The notes: a model not told the origin generated them from the letters alone. A stretch of DNA of 64,000 bases from Paramecium octaurelia (GCA_905182995.1 CAJJDP010000135.1:179230-243229), one strand, 5' to 3'. Shown: positions 46,232 through 58,550, numbered from the stretch's first letter. A program made the numbers and translations.

Positions 46232-47593
46232 TCACAAATCAAGGAATGATTTAACCTTCTTTATTGTAGCTTCGTCTTGAATTTCCCAATGTCCAGTCAT
46301 TGGATCAATTTTAATTCTTGTTTCTTTGCAATAATACGCAGCAGGTACTAATTTAATAACCTGATGTAATGGAATGTTTAATTTAGGTATCTCAGGTACC
46401 TCATGTTCATGAAAGTATGCATACAAACATCTCAATATTGCTTGATGAGCAATGACTATTACAGGTAACCTTGATCTTTCTATTTCAAAAATTATTTATT
46501 CTACTCTGCTGATTACATCAAGATAAGATTCTCCTCTTGGATATCTGTAAGTTAGTTTGTTCATTTTGCGTTCCTCATAATCCTAAGGGAATTTATCAGC
46601 AATCTATTAATAGGTCAATCCATCGCATATTCCTGGATTTATTTCATCCAAAGCCTTTAATGAATAATATTCGACTCCCAACAATTCACAAACTTCATTA
46701 CTTGTGCGCAATGCTCTCTACATAGTTGAAGTAAACATCTTGATATTTCTATTGCCTTCTAATTCTTAAACAAAATATTTGCCCAGTTATTTTGCATACA
46801 TCAATCCTGTTTAAGTTAAATCGGAATCACCCCCTACTTTATGACCAACATTATATTAACTCTCTCCATGTCTGGACAAATATATTGGTCGAGGATAAAT
46901 GTGCAAATTCATCAAATATGAGACTAATTTGGATTATAAGAATCCTTATATATTATATATCATAATCTAAATTAATTATATTTTGCTTTACATCATTTCC
47001 AATATCAATGATCTTTATAAATGAAATGTTCTCATCCATGTCTATTGGTTCATATACCTTAGCATATTATTCAATTCTCTATTGAAAATCTTAAGTAGCT
47101 TCATCAGATGACTTCCCAACATAATCAGGATTGTTCAATTTGGTCAACTAAATATTTCTCAGAATGACATCTTCATCATTGCATATTGATTCGACCCAAA
47201 ATACTTGAACTTCACTAAACTTTTATTGCAATGTCTCCATGATCAATTTTCTTCTTTACTTTGTTGTATTCGTCCCATCATACAAACTAACATCTCCTTC
47301 ATTCCTAAGATAATTTATCATATCATTCAAAGCCAATAAGGCACACTCATCTCTTGCTTTAGATGCCTTGATTTAATATAGTTTGTTACATCTTTGTTAC
47401 CAGGATCAAAGAAATTCGAGTTGCAATCTGTTCCACATATCTGTCTTCTGTAATTTCCTATATTAAATACTTTGCTCTTGAAACCCATCCAATTCAAATA
47501 TCTACAAATCTTCCTTGAAATGTATGTCTTCCCTCTGGCTGGTAGTCCAACCATTCCAATAACCATCTTTTGTTACTTACCTAACTCTTGCAT
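46232..47593 (-). CDS. PFKFB: 6-phosphofructo-2-kinase / fructose-2,6-bisphosphatase
   Basis: This bifunctional cytosolic enzyme makes and breaks fructose-2,6-bisphosphate, the main activator of glycolytic phosphofructokinase. Start at 47593 (MQELGKQQKMVIGMVG). Kinase domain: Walker A GLPARGKTYISRKI at about residues 17-30, FNIGNYRRQ, SLYDGTNTTKQRR and VFWVESICND. Bisphosphatase domain: PRPIYLSRHGESQYN at about residue 220, with the phosphohistidine His, later YPRGESYLDVISR and VIAHQAILRC with the second His. Introns 47367-47389 (23 nt) and 46967-46991 (25 nt), 437 residues, near the animal core length without the N- and C-terminal regulatory tails. Both halves keep their key residues, so both activities are expected. 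Confidence 0.95.
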
Positions 47594-47745
47594 TATAGTT
47601 TATTTTAATAATAATATTTTATTCCACTCTTATACATTTATACAATGTACAATTAGGTGGTCTCATGATTTTAAATCGACTCACATATACTACTCAAATA
47701 CTAGAAAACATAATATTATTGAATTAATCATGGGATTAATTAAAT
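47594..47745. promoter_or_regulatory. Shared 152-bp divergent promoter gap
   Basis: The PFKFB start (minus) and the PHD/SET gene start (plus) are only 152 bp apart, so both promoters must fit here or overlap the 5' ends. No TATA-like or other motif stands out from the AT-rich background. Confidence 0.5.
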
Positions 47746-49046
47746 ATGCCTAAAAAAATTATTTGTACTCTCGATCAATATGCTAACATCTTTCGACATT
47801 GTGAACTTACTTACAAATAATTTAAAAAACTTATCCATAAGAAAAACAAAAGATCATTGAATTAATAAGTATTCAGCTTCAGATGCAAAGTGTGTATGAA
47901 TCATAGAGATACTTCTCCACATCGAAGGTGTAATGGATGCCAAGACCTTTTTCATCTAAAATGTGTGGACGAAGAGAGTAAATAGTTATGTTCCAAATGC
48001 TAAGTTCAATTATAAAATATGCTACTCAAATTACAATATATAACACAGGTCGAAGGAGATACTTTGATTGTACATGAATGCAAATCTGCCAATACTATTT
48101 GTAGTGTCTGTTATACCCTTTGCGATGAAAATCAAAGTAAGATTTGTTATAGATGTAATCTCCGATAACATGTACAATGTTATAATAGTCAAACTGAATT
48201 CTGTTCTGTATGTGATTAATACTTAAAAGACAATCTACCTTACTAATATGATACTATTCCAAAATACATTCAATTATGGAAATCAGAATATACATGTTAA
48301 GATGATTTAATTATAATTGATAAAGTGAAAAAATAGAATCGAGTCAGATTGTATCTACCAAAATATTCTGATTCAAAAGAAAAACAACTCTAAGAATCTT
48401 ATTCATTAATTAAAGCCTTATGTGCTAAATCTATTTACTTCTCAGATGATCTGACCTATTTTCCAGAAGATTCTAAACCAGAAGATAATAATGCCAAATA
48501 CGAACGCAAATTGGAGGATCTAGACGAAGAAAATTTGAAGTCCTTTCTATAATTCAAAGAATTTAGTAGATTAGGTATTACTCCTTAATTGATGGTTGAC
48601 TTTCATATTAAAACTGGATTTATTGCTAAAGCTACTGGATTCATTAAGAAGGGTTCAATTTTAGCAGAATATTGTGGAGAAGTAAAAAAATGGAAAAACA
48701 TCATTTTTGATTAAAATGATAGTATCATGGTAAGTTTTCGTTTTATTCAAGGAATTACTGTCTCATCCAAATCCTAAGAAAACACTTTATGTAGTTCCAG
48801 AAAAGTATTCTAACATAGCTAGATTTGTTTGTGGCATTGACAATAAAATTAAAGAAGTATATCAATCTGAATTAATTTAAGCAAGTGGAAATAGTTAATG
48901 TAAAGTGTTTGAGAGTAGCCATTAACAAATAAGCTAGAATTATTATGTATGCTTGTAAAGATATTCAAGCAAATGAAATTCTATATTATGATTACAACTC
49001 AGGAGGCAAATATTTATATCCAACAGAAGGATATTAAATACTGTGA
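47746..49046 (+). CDS. TXR1: PHD + SET histone methyltransferase, ATXR5/6-TXR1 type (H3K27)
   Basis: Plant ATXR5/6 and Tetrahymena TXR1 monomethylate histone H3 Lys27 and guard DNA replication in heterochromatin. Start at 47746 (MPKKIICTLDQYANIF). Introns 48730-48751 (22 nt) and 48857-48881 (25 nt), 417 residues. A PHD-type Cys4-His-Cys3 finger is at about 49-85 (CKVCMNHRD, CNGCQDLFHLKCVDEES, LCSKC) and a second Cys-rich cluster at about 115-165. The SET domain (about 284-410) reads KTGFIAKATGFIKKG, ILAEYCGEV, NIARFVCGIDN, KCLRVAINKQARI, then ILYYDYN and YPTEGY. The ARF...GI and C-terminal YDYN...YPTE layout is that of ATXR5/6 rather than SUV or SET1 types. The AdoMet/catalytic Tyr positions are kept. 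No post-SET Cys. The symbol is by analogy with Tetrahymena. Confidence 0.85.
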
Positions 49047-49169
49047 AATTATTATATAATCAATAGTAGAATAAATATATTATATTACATTTACAAATAT
49101 ATATCAGAATAAATAATTATCAATTATTTTAACTATCTAATAATTATAAATATCATTTAAAGTATTGAA

Positions 49170-49592
49170 ATGCCTTTAATTTATGATTAATATCAGAGAT
49201 ATAAGAATTCAAAAATAATGAATTATTATTTAAAATATTTTAGCTTTATTTCGCTGATTTCTAAACAATATTCAATTCGAAATGCATAACCTAACTAGTA
49301 CAATTTATGTCTGAAAATAAATTCAAACTGGGATAATGATATTCCTAAATTATTGAATGATCTATTATGGGTTAATGGTTTTAAATTATTTAATTATTTT
49401 AAATAAATCTCCTTAGGATTTGAGGAAAAGAAGGATTAACTATTTTTAGATAGAATAAATTTTAAATAATGCAGAATAATCGATCTTAGAGTTTATGAGT
49501 TTTAATTTATAATTTTGCTTAAAATGCTAGAATTTCAAAGTGTCAACAATGTTTTTCTTATATCAAATAAGTTAAAATTATTATAATTTTGA
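49170..49592 (+). CDS. Unrecognised 140-aa protein
   Basis: Single exon from ATG 49170 (MPLIYDQYQRYKNSKIM) to TGA 49590, 141 codons without TGA and with many TAA/TAG Gln codons. The sequence is rich in Ile, Leu, Phe, Asn and Lys and could be a helical or mixed small domain (IPKLLNDLLWVNGFKLFNYF). No TM helix is convincing. It lies between the PHD/SET and Rieske genes, same strand. A gene or an old relic are both possible; the length without TGA favours a gene. Confidence 0.45.
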
Positions 49593-49736
49593 TTACTAAT
49601 ACTTATTAACTGCTTCGGATTTGTATTAATTTTAGAATTCCCTATTAATTTTGGCAATTAATTAAGCTATATACCTATAAATTAAGAATAAATTTATTTA
49701 ATCAAATCTTAATTGTTAATAATATTTTTATTTAAA

Positions 49737-51079
49737 ATGGATTGGGCAAGATTGGAGATCATAGTCCCTATATTTCTCATTATTATATATACCTTGTATT
49801 ATAGAAAATTCAGATTTTATCTCATATCTGAAAAGGCACAACCAAATGTCATCAGACATAAATTAGCCAGAGGAACACCTCCACCATCATATCCAAATGG
49901 ATGGTATCGACTTTGTAGGAGTGCAGAATTGAAGATTGGGTAAGGAGTCATCACATTTATCATAGATAAGTGGAAGAAATCAAATTTGCTGGTCGACACA
50001 TAGCTTATTATAGAGGAACAGATAAGGTAGTTTATGCTGTTGCTGCTTATTGTCCACATATGGGAGCTAATCTTGGAATTGGAGGATAAGTTAAATTCAA
50101 TTCCTGTATTGAATGTCCATTCCATGGATGGGCATTCGATGGCAAATCTGGATTATGTGTCAATTCTGAAAAATTAGATCCTAAAATTGTATCTACATAT
50201 TGTTACAATAATATTCAAAATATGGATCCCAATAAAAAAGGGGAATACTTACAAAAAGTATAAGAAGGAGAAATCAAAATAAAAACTTATCTCATTAGAG
50301 AATTAAGAGGGATGGTGTACATTTGGCTTCATTGCTTGGAAGCAAAACCTTGGTATGAACCAGTGTCGGAATAAAGTGATCATCTTTAATTAAGGGGGGA
50401 GAGTGTGAATTATGTAAATTGTCACATTTAAGAAATTCCTGAAAATGGTGCTGATGCTAGACATTTTGATTATATTCACTCATCAGTTAATGACTATATT
50501 CCAACATGGATAGTCAGTTTTAAGTGGACAATGAAAAGTCTGCCTGCAAATGACCCAGATTTCTATAAGAAGATGGAACACAGCAAAGAGAAGGTTCGTA
50601 AATATTAAAAGAATCTATTCGATCAGTATTTATCAAATAAAGATTTACGATAATATATGAATGTTTTATGTTTGGATGCATATTTGGTTTTCTTTAATAA
50701 ATGGAAATTTAATGTGATTTGGGCAACTGGATTTTAGATGGGACCAGCAACAGTGGCTTTGTATGTATTATCTGATGTTTTTGAGGCCTTATATAAATAG
50801 GCTATTCAACCAGTTGAAAGATTCAATTTGAAAGTCTTTCATACTTTATATACAACAAGCTCACTACCTTATTGGGTTAGTGCTTACATTTTAGGAGGAG
50901 AATTGAGACAAGTGATTGCAGATGTCAGTTTGTGGAATAATAAGATCTTTACAGATAAGGTCGCTTATAATTTAAAGGGTGATGCTGATCCATTGCTTTT
51001 GAGATGGAGATAATGGTATGCTCAATTTTATGAGGGATCCAGGGAATTTGAGAAAAGTTTAGATGCTCTGGAATGGTGA
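49737..51079 (+). CDS. Rieske oxygenase, sterol 7-desaturase (Neverland/DES7) type
   Basis: Neverland/DAF-36 and Tetrahymena DES7 introduce the C7-C8 double bond of sterols such as cholesterol. Start at 49737 (MDWARLEIIVPIFLII), giving an N-terminal membrane helix. One intron, 49940-49965 (26 nt), 438 residues. The Rieske motif CPHMGANLG (about 97) and CPFHGWAFDG (about 118) binds the 2Fe-2S cluster. The non-heme iron site ENGADARHFDYIHSSV at about 226 has the D-x2-H-x4-H pattern and a preceding Asn. The membrane anchor and the Rieske and iron motifs fit the eukaryotic cholesterol 7-desaturase branch, not plant chlorophyll oxygenases, although PaO/Tic55-like proteins are an alternative. Paramecium needs exogenous sterols, so a modifying enzyme makes sense. 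Confidence 0.85.
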
Positions 51080-51101
51080 ATATGAATTTAATAAATTAAA
51101 A

Positions 51102-51419
51102 ATGTTATAATAAGAATAATTATTTATTGTTCTAATAGTGTTAGTTATAATAGCAATCATCATTGCCCATTTAATAACCAAATGTTAAGGCAAAGAGAAG
51201 GAGTAATAAGTAAAAGACAGATTGAAAAAGAAGTTTATTAAAAATAATATTGAAACATTAAATGACATGAATGAGGAAGAAGCATTATTACTTTAGGAAA
51301 CTTTTAAGAATACTCTTGAGAATTCTAAACAAGGAAAAATAGCGAAATATGATGCTGGGATGCAAAAAATACAGGAAATCAGATAAAAAACTGTAAAATT
51401 TATTCTTACACATGAATGA
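51102..51419 (+). CDS. Small single-pass membrane protein (105 aa), unrecognised
   Basis: ATG 51102 to TGA 51417 with no in-frame TGA. The N terminus has one membrane helix (LFIVLIVLVIIAIIIAHLI) after five residues, then a basic stop-transfer stretch (KCQGKEKEQQVKDRLKKK) and a charged helical cytosolic tail (EEEALLLQETFKNTL). This is a signal-anchor-type layout. It begins only 22 bp after the Rieske gene stop. Function unknown. Confidence 0.65.
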
Positions 51420-51520
51420 TTTTATAATTGTATATAATCATAATATTGGATTGTTATCTGCGTATATAGAAATAAAATTAATTAACAGATCACGAATTAT
51501 TATTATTTTATTTATAAATA

Positions 51521-54500
51521 ATGCACTCTGATTCAAAGTAAGATATTTTTTACTATCCATAAGCAATCGGCTTTAAACTTAATTGTCCCCCAAATTGAAG
51601 GGAATTATAGTATCCCAATTAATCAAGGCATAATCCTCCCTCTCTTTAGAAGACGCATTTATAAGGTAGGCTACTTGACTATTCATTTTTAGATGGTAGG
51701 TAAGAACCAACCCTGAAATTGTAAAGAAGGCTGTTGACAAAATCCTATTGAATTCGAAGTTGAATTAATTTAACGCTTTCCATAAACTCAAATTCTTATT
51801 AGGGTATTAAAAACTATTAGGTAAATAGTGCACAACCACCAAAGGAGGTTAGAATGAATGCAAGGAAAAAAAAAAATTTGAGTATCATCAATTTGGCATT
51901 ATTTGTTCAAAAAAAAGAATTATAACTCAAAAGATAGGCAATTGAATCAATTAAACCAACCTCACAAGATACAAATAAAATGCTTGGCTTATTGATTTGG
52001 TCAATAAGTTCAAAATATAGAGAAAGATATTTACGAGAAAAATTTAATTGGTGGAAGTTAATTGCTAAAATCAAATCTAATAAATTAGAAAAACAACTTA
52101 AAGCATTAGAAAGATTAGGAGATGAATATAATATGAGAAATGATAGATTAGATAGATAAAGACTAAAAGAAGTATATACTCACATAAATCTTATTAGGCA
52201 TTTGAAATTTGGAGAGGAGACTTGTTAAATTTTAGGTTAAAGAAAAAGTTCTTTGCAGTCCTCCTTAAAACAACATTTGGAAGGTTGTAAAGATGTTATA
52301 CAAGATGGGTCGATTTACCAGATAAAAGAGAAAACGATATTAAGAAATAAGGATTATTATTAATTAATAAATTAGGAAATAAAGTAGACTAAAATAAAAG
52401 ATTGGTTTGGAATGCTTTCAAAGATATTCATGATGAAGCTAAAAATAAAAAAACTAAAGTCATCAGGGAATTGATTGAAGTTACATTCAATTAATCTTAT
52501 ACAGCATTTTATAAATGGGCAAATTATAATACATATGCAAAACTGACTGAAACTAATCTTAAAAAAATTAAATCATTCCAATAGAGTGCAAATGTAACTC
52601 ACTAACTAGTCAAATAAGAAACCTTCAAGTTGTTTAATCTTAGTAAAAAGATGCAAATCTGTTCATTTCTAGATAAAATTATTTTGAAGTTGCAATAAAG
52701 ATAAAAATTAGACTCCTTGAGATAAATTGAAAATTACTGTGTTCAAAAGAAAATGGAAGAAAAACTTAATAACATAAATAAATAAGACTTGATATCAAGA
52801 TTAAAAGATACTGCAAATAAGACAGAAAAAGGGTTGCTCAAATAAGTCTTAAAGAAATTTTCACTCAACAGAACGACTTAGGAGGTCAAAAATAAATATT
52901 TCGGTAGAATTCTCTTATCTGTCAATGGATAATTGATTGATTCATTTAGAAAATGGAAAACCTTACCTAACCCCAATGATATAAACAATATTTAAAAGGC
53001 TTCTAAGTTTTAAATTAAATTGTAGATGTTTATCACAAATAAACATAAATAAGCATATGACCCTTTAAAATATCTATATTATGATGCATTGTAAAAGAAA
53101 CGATTTTGTATAAGATAATTATTCTAAGTAACAATGAGTGCTCCTTAGAGATATTTAAAATAATGGCAGAATGTGGCCAAAGTATATAAATCAGTTGTAG
53201 CATGTTAAAAAACAAATAATTTCTTCTATTCTATAGCTTTGATAATACAGTCCAATCTACTCTCGTTCATATAGAACAAAAAAGATGTGGATATTAAGGA
53301 GAGATGCATCTAAAAAATATTAGCATCTTAACATAGTAATTTAGCCATAGCTTTTTTTAAATGGAAAAGCCAGAATAAATAGGAGTAAATTTTGGAAAGA
53401 TTAGGGGATGAGAAGATGAAATTTCTAATTTTAAATTTAAAGAAATTCTTAGAAAATGATAAAAAGTAGAGATTAAGAAGAGCCTTAAATCTATTTCATT
53501 AAAACCTTTAGGTAGCATAATAGATAAAGAAAATAAATCTTAAATTAATGTAAACTGTAATAGGATAAGTGAGTTCTAGCTTTTAGAAATGGAAGTATTT
53601 ACCAGAAGATAAGTTTAATGGATCAACTGCAAAAGTAAGTAAATTTATGATATCTCTTGGAAGAGTTGCTTATAGGTTTGTAAAAGTAAATTCATGGAAT
53701 ATTATGGAAGATTATCTTTTAGATGGACAAGCTAAAAAGAAATACTGTATAAATAAAATCATCTCTGTCGGGCAGAGTGATTTAAAAACGGCATTCCTAA
53801 TATGGCATAGAAAATCATGGGAAATGAAGATGTTTGATTAGTTTTCATAATTGAATGTTACATTGAATGATGAAATAATTAAATAAAGAATAATTAATTG
53901 GATTAATTCTGGTAATAAAGTGAAACATTATGCATTGATTGAAATCTTAAAGAGATTCCATTAAAATGCAGAATCTCAAAACTTAAGAAGGAAAGCATTA
54001 GCAATAATACATAGAAATACAATCTCTTAAGTTTGGATCTCATTTAATAAATGGAAGCAAATTCCTGAACATGATTATTCAAAATTATCAAAGGTAACTA
54101 AATTTGAATAATCTATTAATCATTTCTTCATTCTTCAAGCAAAGAAAAAGACTTGGAATCCCTTATAAGAAATATATGATGATGCACTTGCAATAAAAAA
54201 ACGAGCAGTTTTGCTCCTTGTGAAAACATAAGAATCTGAACAATAACAGGCTCTCAGTAAGTGGAATAAGAATGTGGCTTTGATTTAGGAAGTTGAGAGA
54301 TGCAAGAGTGTTATATTACTATTTAAATTTGTGGGTGATCAAATTTAATGTAATTTGTAAATTATGCAACCAAATTAAGAGTCAAGATTAAAAGAAAAAG
54401 CATTGTTGAAAATAATTGGCGGTAGTTATGATAACATTAGATATTTTTTTATGAGATGGACAAATTATTTAAAATTTGAAAGATTACAAGCAATCTAAGG

Positions 54501-57378
54501 AGAGAAGAAAGAATTTTTGATTCACTAGATTGGATTTTTTTATAGAAATAACATGAAATCTAAATTGAGATTGGCATTGTCTAAATTCAAAAGAAATTCA
54601 GTTCTTAGCGCAGTATAATAGAAGTTCTTTTCAAGATTATTTTCTACTAAGTTCGGAGGAGCAATTGTAGCATTTCAGAAATGGAAAAATCTCCCTGAAA
54701 TCTAAAATTATGAAAATGTAAAAAAGGGAAGAAGATTAGAGAAACTATTGGAAAACCTTTATAGAGGCAGGATCAAATTATCATATGATCCATTAAAGGA
54801 TGAATATTAAGAAGCTATGAATAAGAAGATGCATTGCATCAGAAAATTGATCATCCTAGGCATGGGATTAAATAAGAGATTGTTTTTGTAATGGAGAAAT
54901 ACAAATAGATTATTGAAATCAATTGAAACTTGCAAGTAAACTACAAATTTCTTTTAAACTCTTTCATTGACATTATCTGGAAATGTCTAAGTCATTTTTA
55001 AGACTAATCAACTTTAAGAAAAAGCCTTTGAAAAAATGTTATCTTAATATAGCAATTTATTAAGATGGGCATTCATTAAATGGAATAATTAAGCTAAATC
55101 AGATAAAATTGCCTCCTTGATGGATAAAGAGAAAAGAAAGTTTCTATTATTTGCACTTTAAAGAAATTTAAAACATAATAAAATTGGATAATTAAGGGAT
55201 ATATTGAGAAATTTTAATGATGGTCGATATAGAATTAATTTGATTAAAAAAATTCAATTAAAGTTTTTACATACCTTTGCAGGCTAAGTGGAAACTTCTT
55301 TTTTGAAATGGAAACAATTACCAGATTCAACTAATCTAAAGTAAGCATCAATATTTGAATAGAAATTGAATGCCTTTAAAATATAATTTCTCAGAAAGAG
55401 TAGTTTTAAATATTTACAAAACATATATTAGGATGGATAAGCAAAATAAAAATATGCAATCAATAAATTGATGTTTAATTGTATGAGTGTCGAAAAGAAG
55501 GTTTTCTTATAATGGAATAAAGTAAGTGAATTGCAAAAGACTGAAGAAAGAGCAAGCAAAGTTATGAGTTTCTTTGGCTCGATAAATAAGATTTAATAAA
55601 ATCATATGTATTTCTTCTTTGAGGATTAGATTAAAGAATTGAAAAAGCAAGAAGAACTAGTTCGATTATTAAAGGAATGGGAAGAAATGTTCAAAGATTC
55701 TTATTAGAAATGGAAATAGACTCAAGCAAAATTAGATTTATTGGCTAGTCAAAATAGATAGAAATAAAAGTTTTCTATAATTGAAATACTTAAGGATTAT
55801 ATTTAAAATAAAAAGAATTACAATTTAAGATTGATTTTAAGAAAGTTTAGCAATTCAAATAATAGTCAAAAGGCAGTTAATAAGTTTTTATTAGGAATAT
55901 CAAACTCATCAATTGGATAATTACATAATTCATTTTAAATGTGGAAGAGATTGCCCGAACCATAGAAAACTAAATAGGGATATATATTTGAAAAGAAAAT
56001 GTTCAGTTTGTTTAGAAGATAACTATTATAATCATTCGATGGCTTATAAGATCTATATTTTTAGGCATTAAACAAAAAGAGAAGAGTTGTATTATTATTA
56101 GTAAGAACCACTAAGTCGTAATAATAATAAGCAGTATAAAGATGGCGCGATGCAATAAATTAAATGAATTAATAAGAATTATAGAATGTTTAAGAAAATA
56201 GAAAGTTAGCAATATAATTGTTTTATTAACACAAAATGAATTAGTTGAATGTGGCCTTCATTGAATGGAGAGACACTATAAGATTACATACAAATAAGTA
56301 AGAAAATAAGACACAAAGAGATGAAAGATTAAAAAAAGAGGCTATTTTATTGTTCCAAAATTATGCTTATGTGAGATTAAGAGTGTATTTCACTCAATGG
56401 AAGATAAGAGCAGTCAAAAGAAATATGATATAGATTTGCTAAGCAATTTAAAGAATGATATAATTAAATAGATTTGCTGAAAAAGCAATGAAGAAATATG
56501 TTATGGATATTTGGAAAGGACAGCCTTCCAAAAATAAATGGTTTAAGAGAGTAGCTGACATCATCGCAAAGAATTCCAGAATTAGTAAATAAATAGCTTA
56601 TTGGAGAATGAGAGATAACTTAAATTAAAAAGCAGTTGGGTTATCTACTCAATAAATTATTAAATGCAAAAAACTATTCAATAATTTATTTAAAGCCTTT
56701 GATAGAATCAAGCAAAGGGCATTTACTCTTTTAGAGCATTATGGTAAAGGCATACCCGATGATACTTCATTTTAACCTTCTTAAACTAGTTTTCTTCAAT
56801 AGACTCCTATTAAGAAAATTAAGGATGCTTTCTTTAAATCAGATTTTGATTCTATCATATAGAGGAATGGTCAAAAGATGGCACTTAATGCTATTTCAAG
56901 AATAGTTAAAGTGTATTTCAAGTAGAGATTTATTGAATTAATGATTGAATTGGAAGAGTAGAGATCAAGAAAAGTTTCCACACATAAAAAAAAGGGAGCA
57001 GAGAAATTATTTGCAATTTTAGAACAGAACTTTAAATTGAAAAGATAAGTCATTTGCTATTAAATATCATAAGTAATTAATTTTAAACATTTAGGTTAAT
57101 GAATAAGGAGTACTGAATTAGATCAATGAAATTATTAATTATCAATAATCAACCTCGAGTAGTAGTAAATTAGAATCAAGTTAATTGAAAGAGCAATAGC
57201 TTAAACTAAATGAGAAAGAAAGAATGTTAGAGGGTTGGCAAGAGAAATTAAGATATGCGGCAATTAATAGGTTTAATTACATCATAAATCGTATAGATTA
57301 ATCAAAGCTTTAGAAAGATGTGAGGATCATTTTGTTGAAGATGCTTTTGTTGCCATTTCTGAATACTAACTTAAATGA
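51521..57378 (+). CDS. Sfi1-like centrin-binding repeat protein (1902 aa)
   Basis: Sfi1 proteins form long helices that bind one centrin per ~23-33-residue repeat and build contractile or basal-body-linked fibres; Paramecium has several such proteins in the infraciliary lattice. Start at 51521. Introns: 51538-51563, 51666-51692, 51804-51828, 52172-52197, 57073-57094 and 57291-57313; one exon covers nearly 4.9 kb. The protein carries many F-x2-W centrin-type motifs (AFEIWRGD, AFYKWANY, AFFKWKSQ, AFLIWHRK, AFIKWNNQ, VFLQWNKV, AFIEWRDT). Superimposed is a larger unit of about 210 residues, each with an FxKWKxLP-type anchor near residues 227, 443, 655, 809, 1019, 1228 and 1439. Coiled ends (LEGWQEKLRYAAINRF) follow. 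Only the last intron model separates it from the next gene. Confidence 0.88.
52290..56100 (+). repeat. Higher-order ~630-bp coding repeat within the Sfi1-like gene
   Basis: The WKxLP anchor codons lie at 52306, 52954, 53590, 54052, 54682, 55309 and 55942, all in one frame, with spacings of 648, 636, 462, 630, 627 and 633 bp. Units share an order of motifs: the anchor, a segment like YDPLKxxYxxAL (clear in three units), a KKR-x4-L region, a second F-x2-W and a KFF/KFL stretch before the next anchor. One unit is shortened by about 56 residues. Nucleotide identity is low, so the units are old. Confidence 0.75.
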
Positions 57379-57448
57379 TTAATTATCATATAAAAAGAAG
57401 CAATATCAATATAAGTTGATTGATGAAATTAACATTATATATTTAATC

Positions 57449-58518
57449 ATGGGAAACACAACTTCTAATCATCCTCAAATAACAGAAGTCTTGACAGAAT
57501 ACCATTTTTAACACAAGAATTGTCTTATTACCTCTCATTCTTCATAAAGAAAAATTTTAAAAGCTGCTTCAAAACGAAATGAAATGCCCCATAAAAGTAA
57601 TCGTCGATTTGCTCCCAATATTGTCAAATCCTTGGAGTTTAAGAGCGAAGGTAATCAATATATACAGATGAAACAATATAAAAAAGCTATTGAATCCTAT
57701 ACAAAAGCTATTGTAAGTTTTGCTATCTAACTAGAATCTCTATGATAATGATTCAATCTATTTCTCAAATCGTTCAGTGGCTAATAAACTTCTCAATAGA
57801 TTCTAGGAAGCCAAACAAGATGCTTAATAAGCTATAAAAATAGATTAGTAAAATTCAAGAGCTCATTTCCTGTATGGAACTGTTATTTTGATTGAAGTCC
57901 AAATGTTTCCTGACATTAATGAGGCTCTTATAAAGTAAGCATAATTGGGGATTGAAGAACTTGAAAAAGGTAATATAAACTTTATATTTTATAGCTTCTG
58001 TATAGGTTAAATAAAATAAAAATGAATAAAAAAATAAATTAAAGGTCTTGATTAATTAAAATTTGGCTAAGGGAAAAAGAATGATATTTTTAATAAGATA
58101 AGAAATAGATAAGAGAAGTACTTTTTATAATCATATCTAATTAGATATCTAATCTCTAAAATAAACTCTAAATGATATTTCTCATAGATAACATCATAAC
58201 TTCGATTGGAATTAAATAGAACAGATAATCCATAAGAAAATGGAAATTATTTTACCAGAATGCTTTGTATGTCCAATCACATATGAAATAATGGATGAAC
58301 CAACACTTCTCAATTCAGGGTTAACATATGATAAACTTAGTATTTAGTAGCAATTTAAGTTAAATGGATATTTGGATCCTTTGACAAGAGAAAATATTGA
58401 TCCTATGGGCTTAATTCAAAATATCTAATTATAATAAGGAATATAAGAAATCTAATAGCAATATGGATGGGTAGGGATAGAAAATGAGAAAGATTACAAG
58501 GCAATTAAATTTGAATGA
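57449..58518 (+). CDS. CHIP (STUB1)-like TPR + U-box ubiquitin ligase (340 aa)
   Basis: CHIP binds Hsp70/Hsp90 tails through TPRs and ubiquitinates their clients via its U-box. Start at 57449 gives MGNTTSNHPQ, an N-myristoylation-type start that animal CHIP lacks. Introns 57713-57734 (22 nt) and 57970-57994 (25 nt), 340 residues (human CHIP 303). TPR helices run from about residue 70 (SLEFKSEGNQYIQMKQYKKA, then SIYFSNRSVANKLL, then SRAHFLYGTVILIEV), a charged helical hairpin follows, and the U-box begins near 253 (PECFVCPITYEIMDEPTLL, NSGLTYDKLS, LDPLTRENIDP). U-box key residues (F-x-C-P-I-T, GxxYDK-like, DPxT) are kept. The N-terminal extension of about 60 residues is Ser/Lys/His-rich. The gene starts 70 bp after the Sfi1-like stop. 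Confidence 0.88.
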
Positions 58519-58550
58519 CTTACTTTGTAATATTTATTGAAATGATACTC

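Noticed and set aside
57290..57455. Fusion of the Sfi1-like gene to the CHIP-like gene by an open frame across the gap
   Set aside because: Splicing the canonical 23-nt intron 57291-57313 shifts the frame and ends the Sfi1-like protein at TGA 57376. The CHIP-like gene then has its own ATG and a typical gap.
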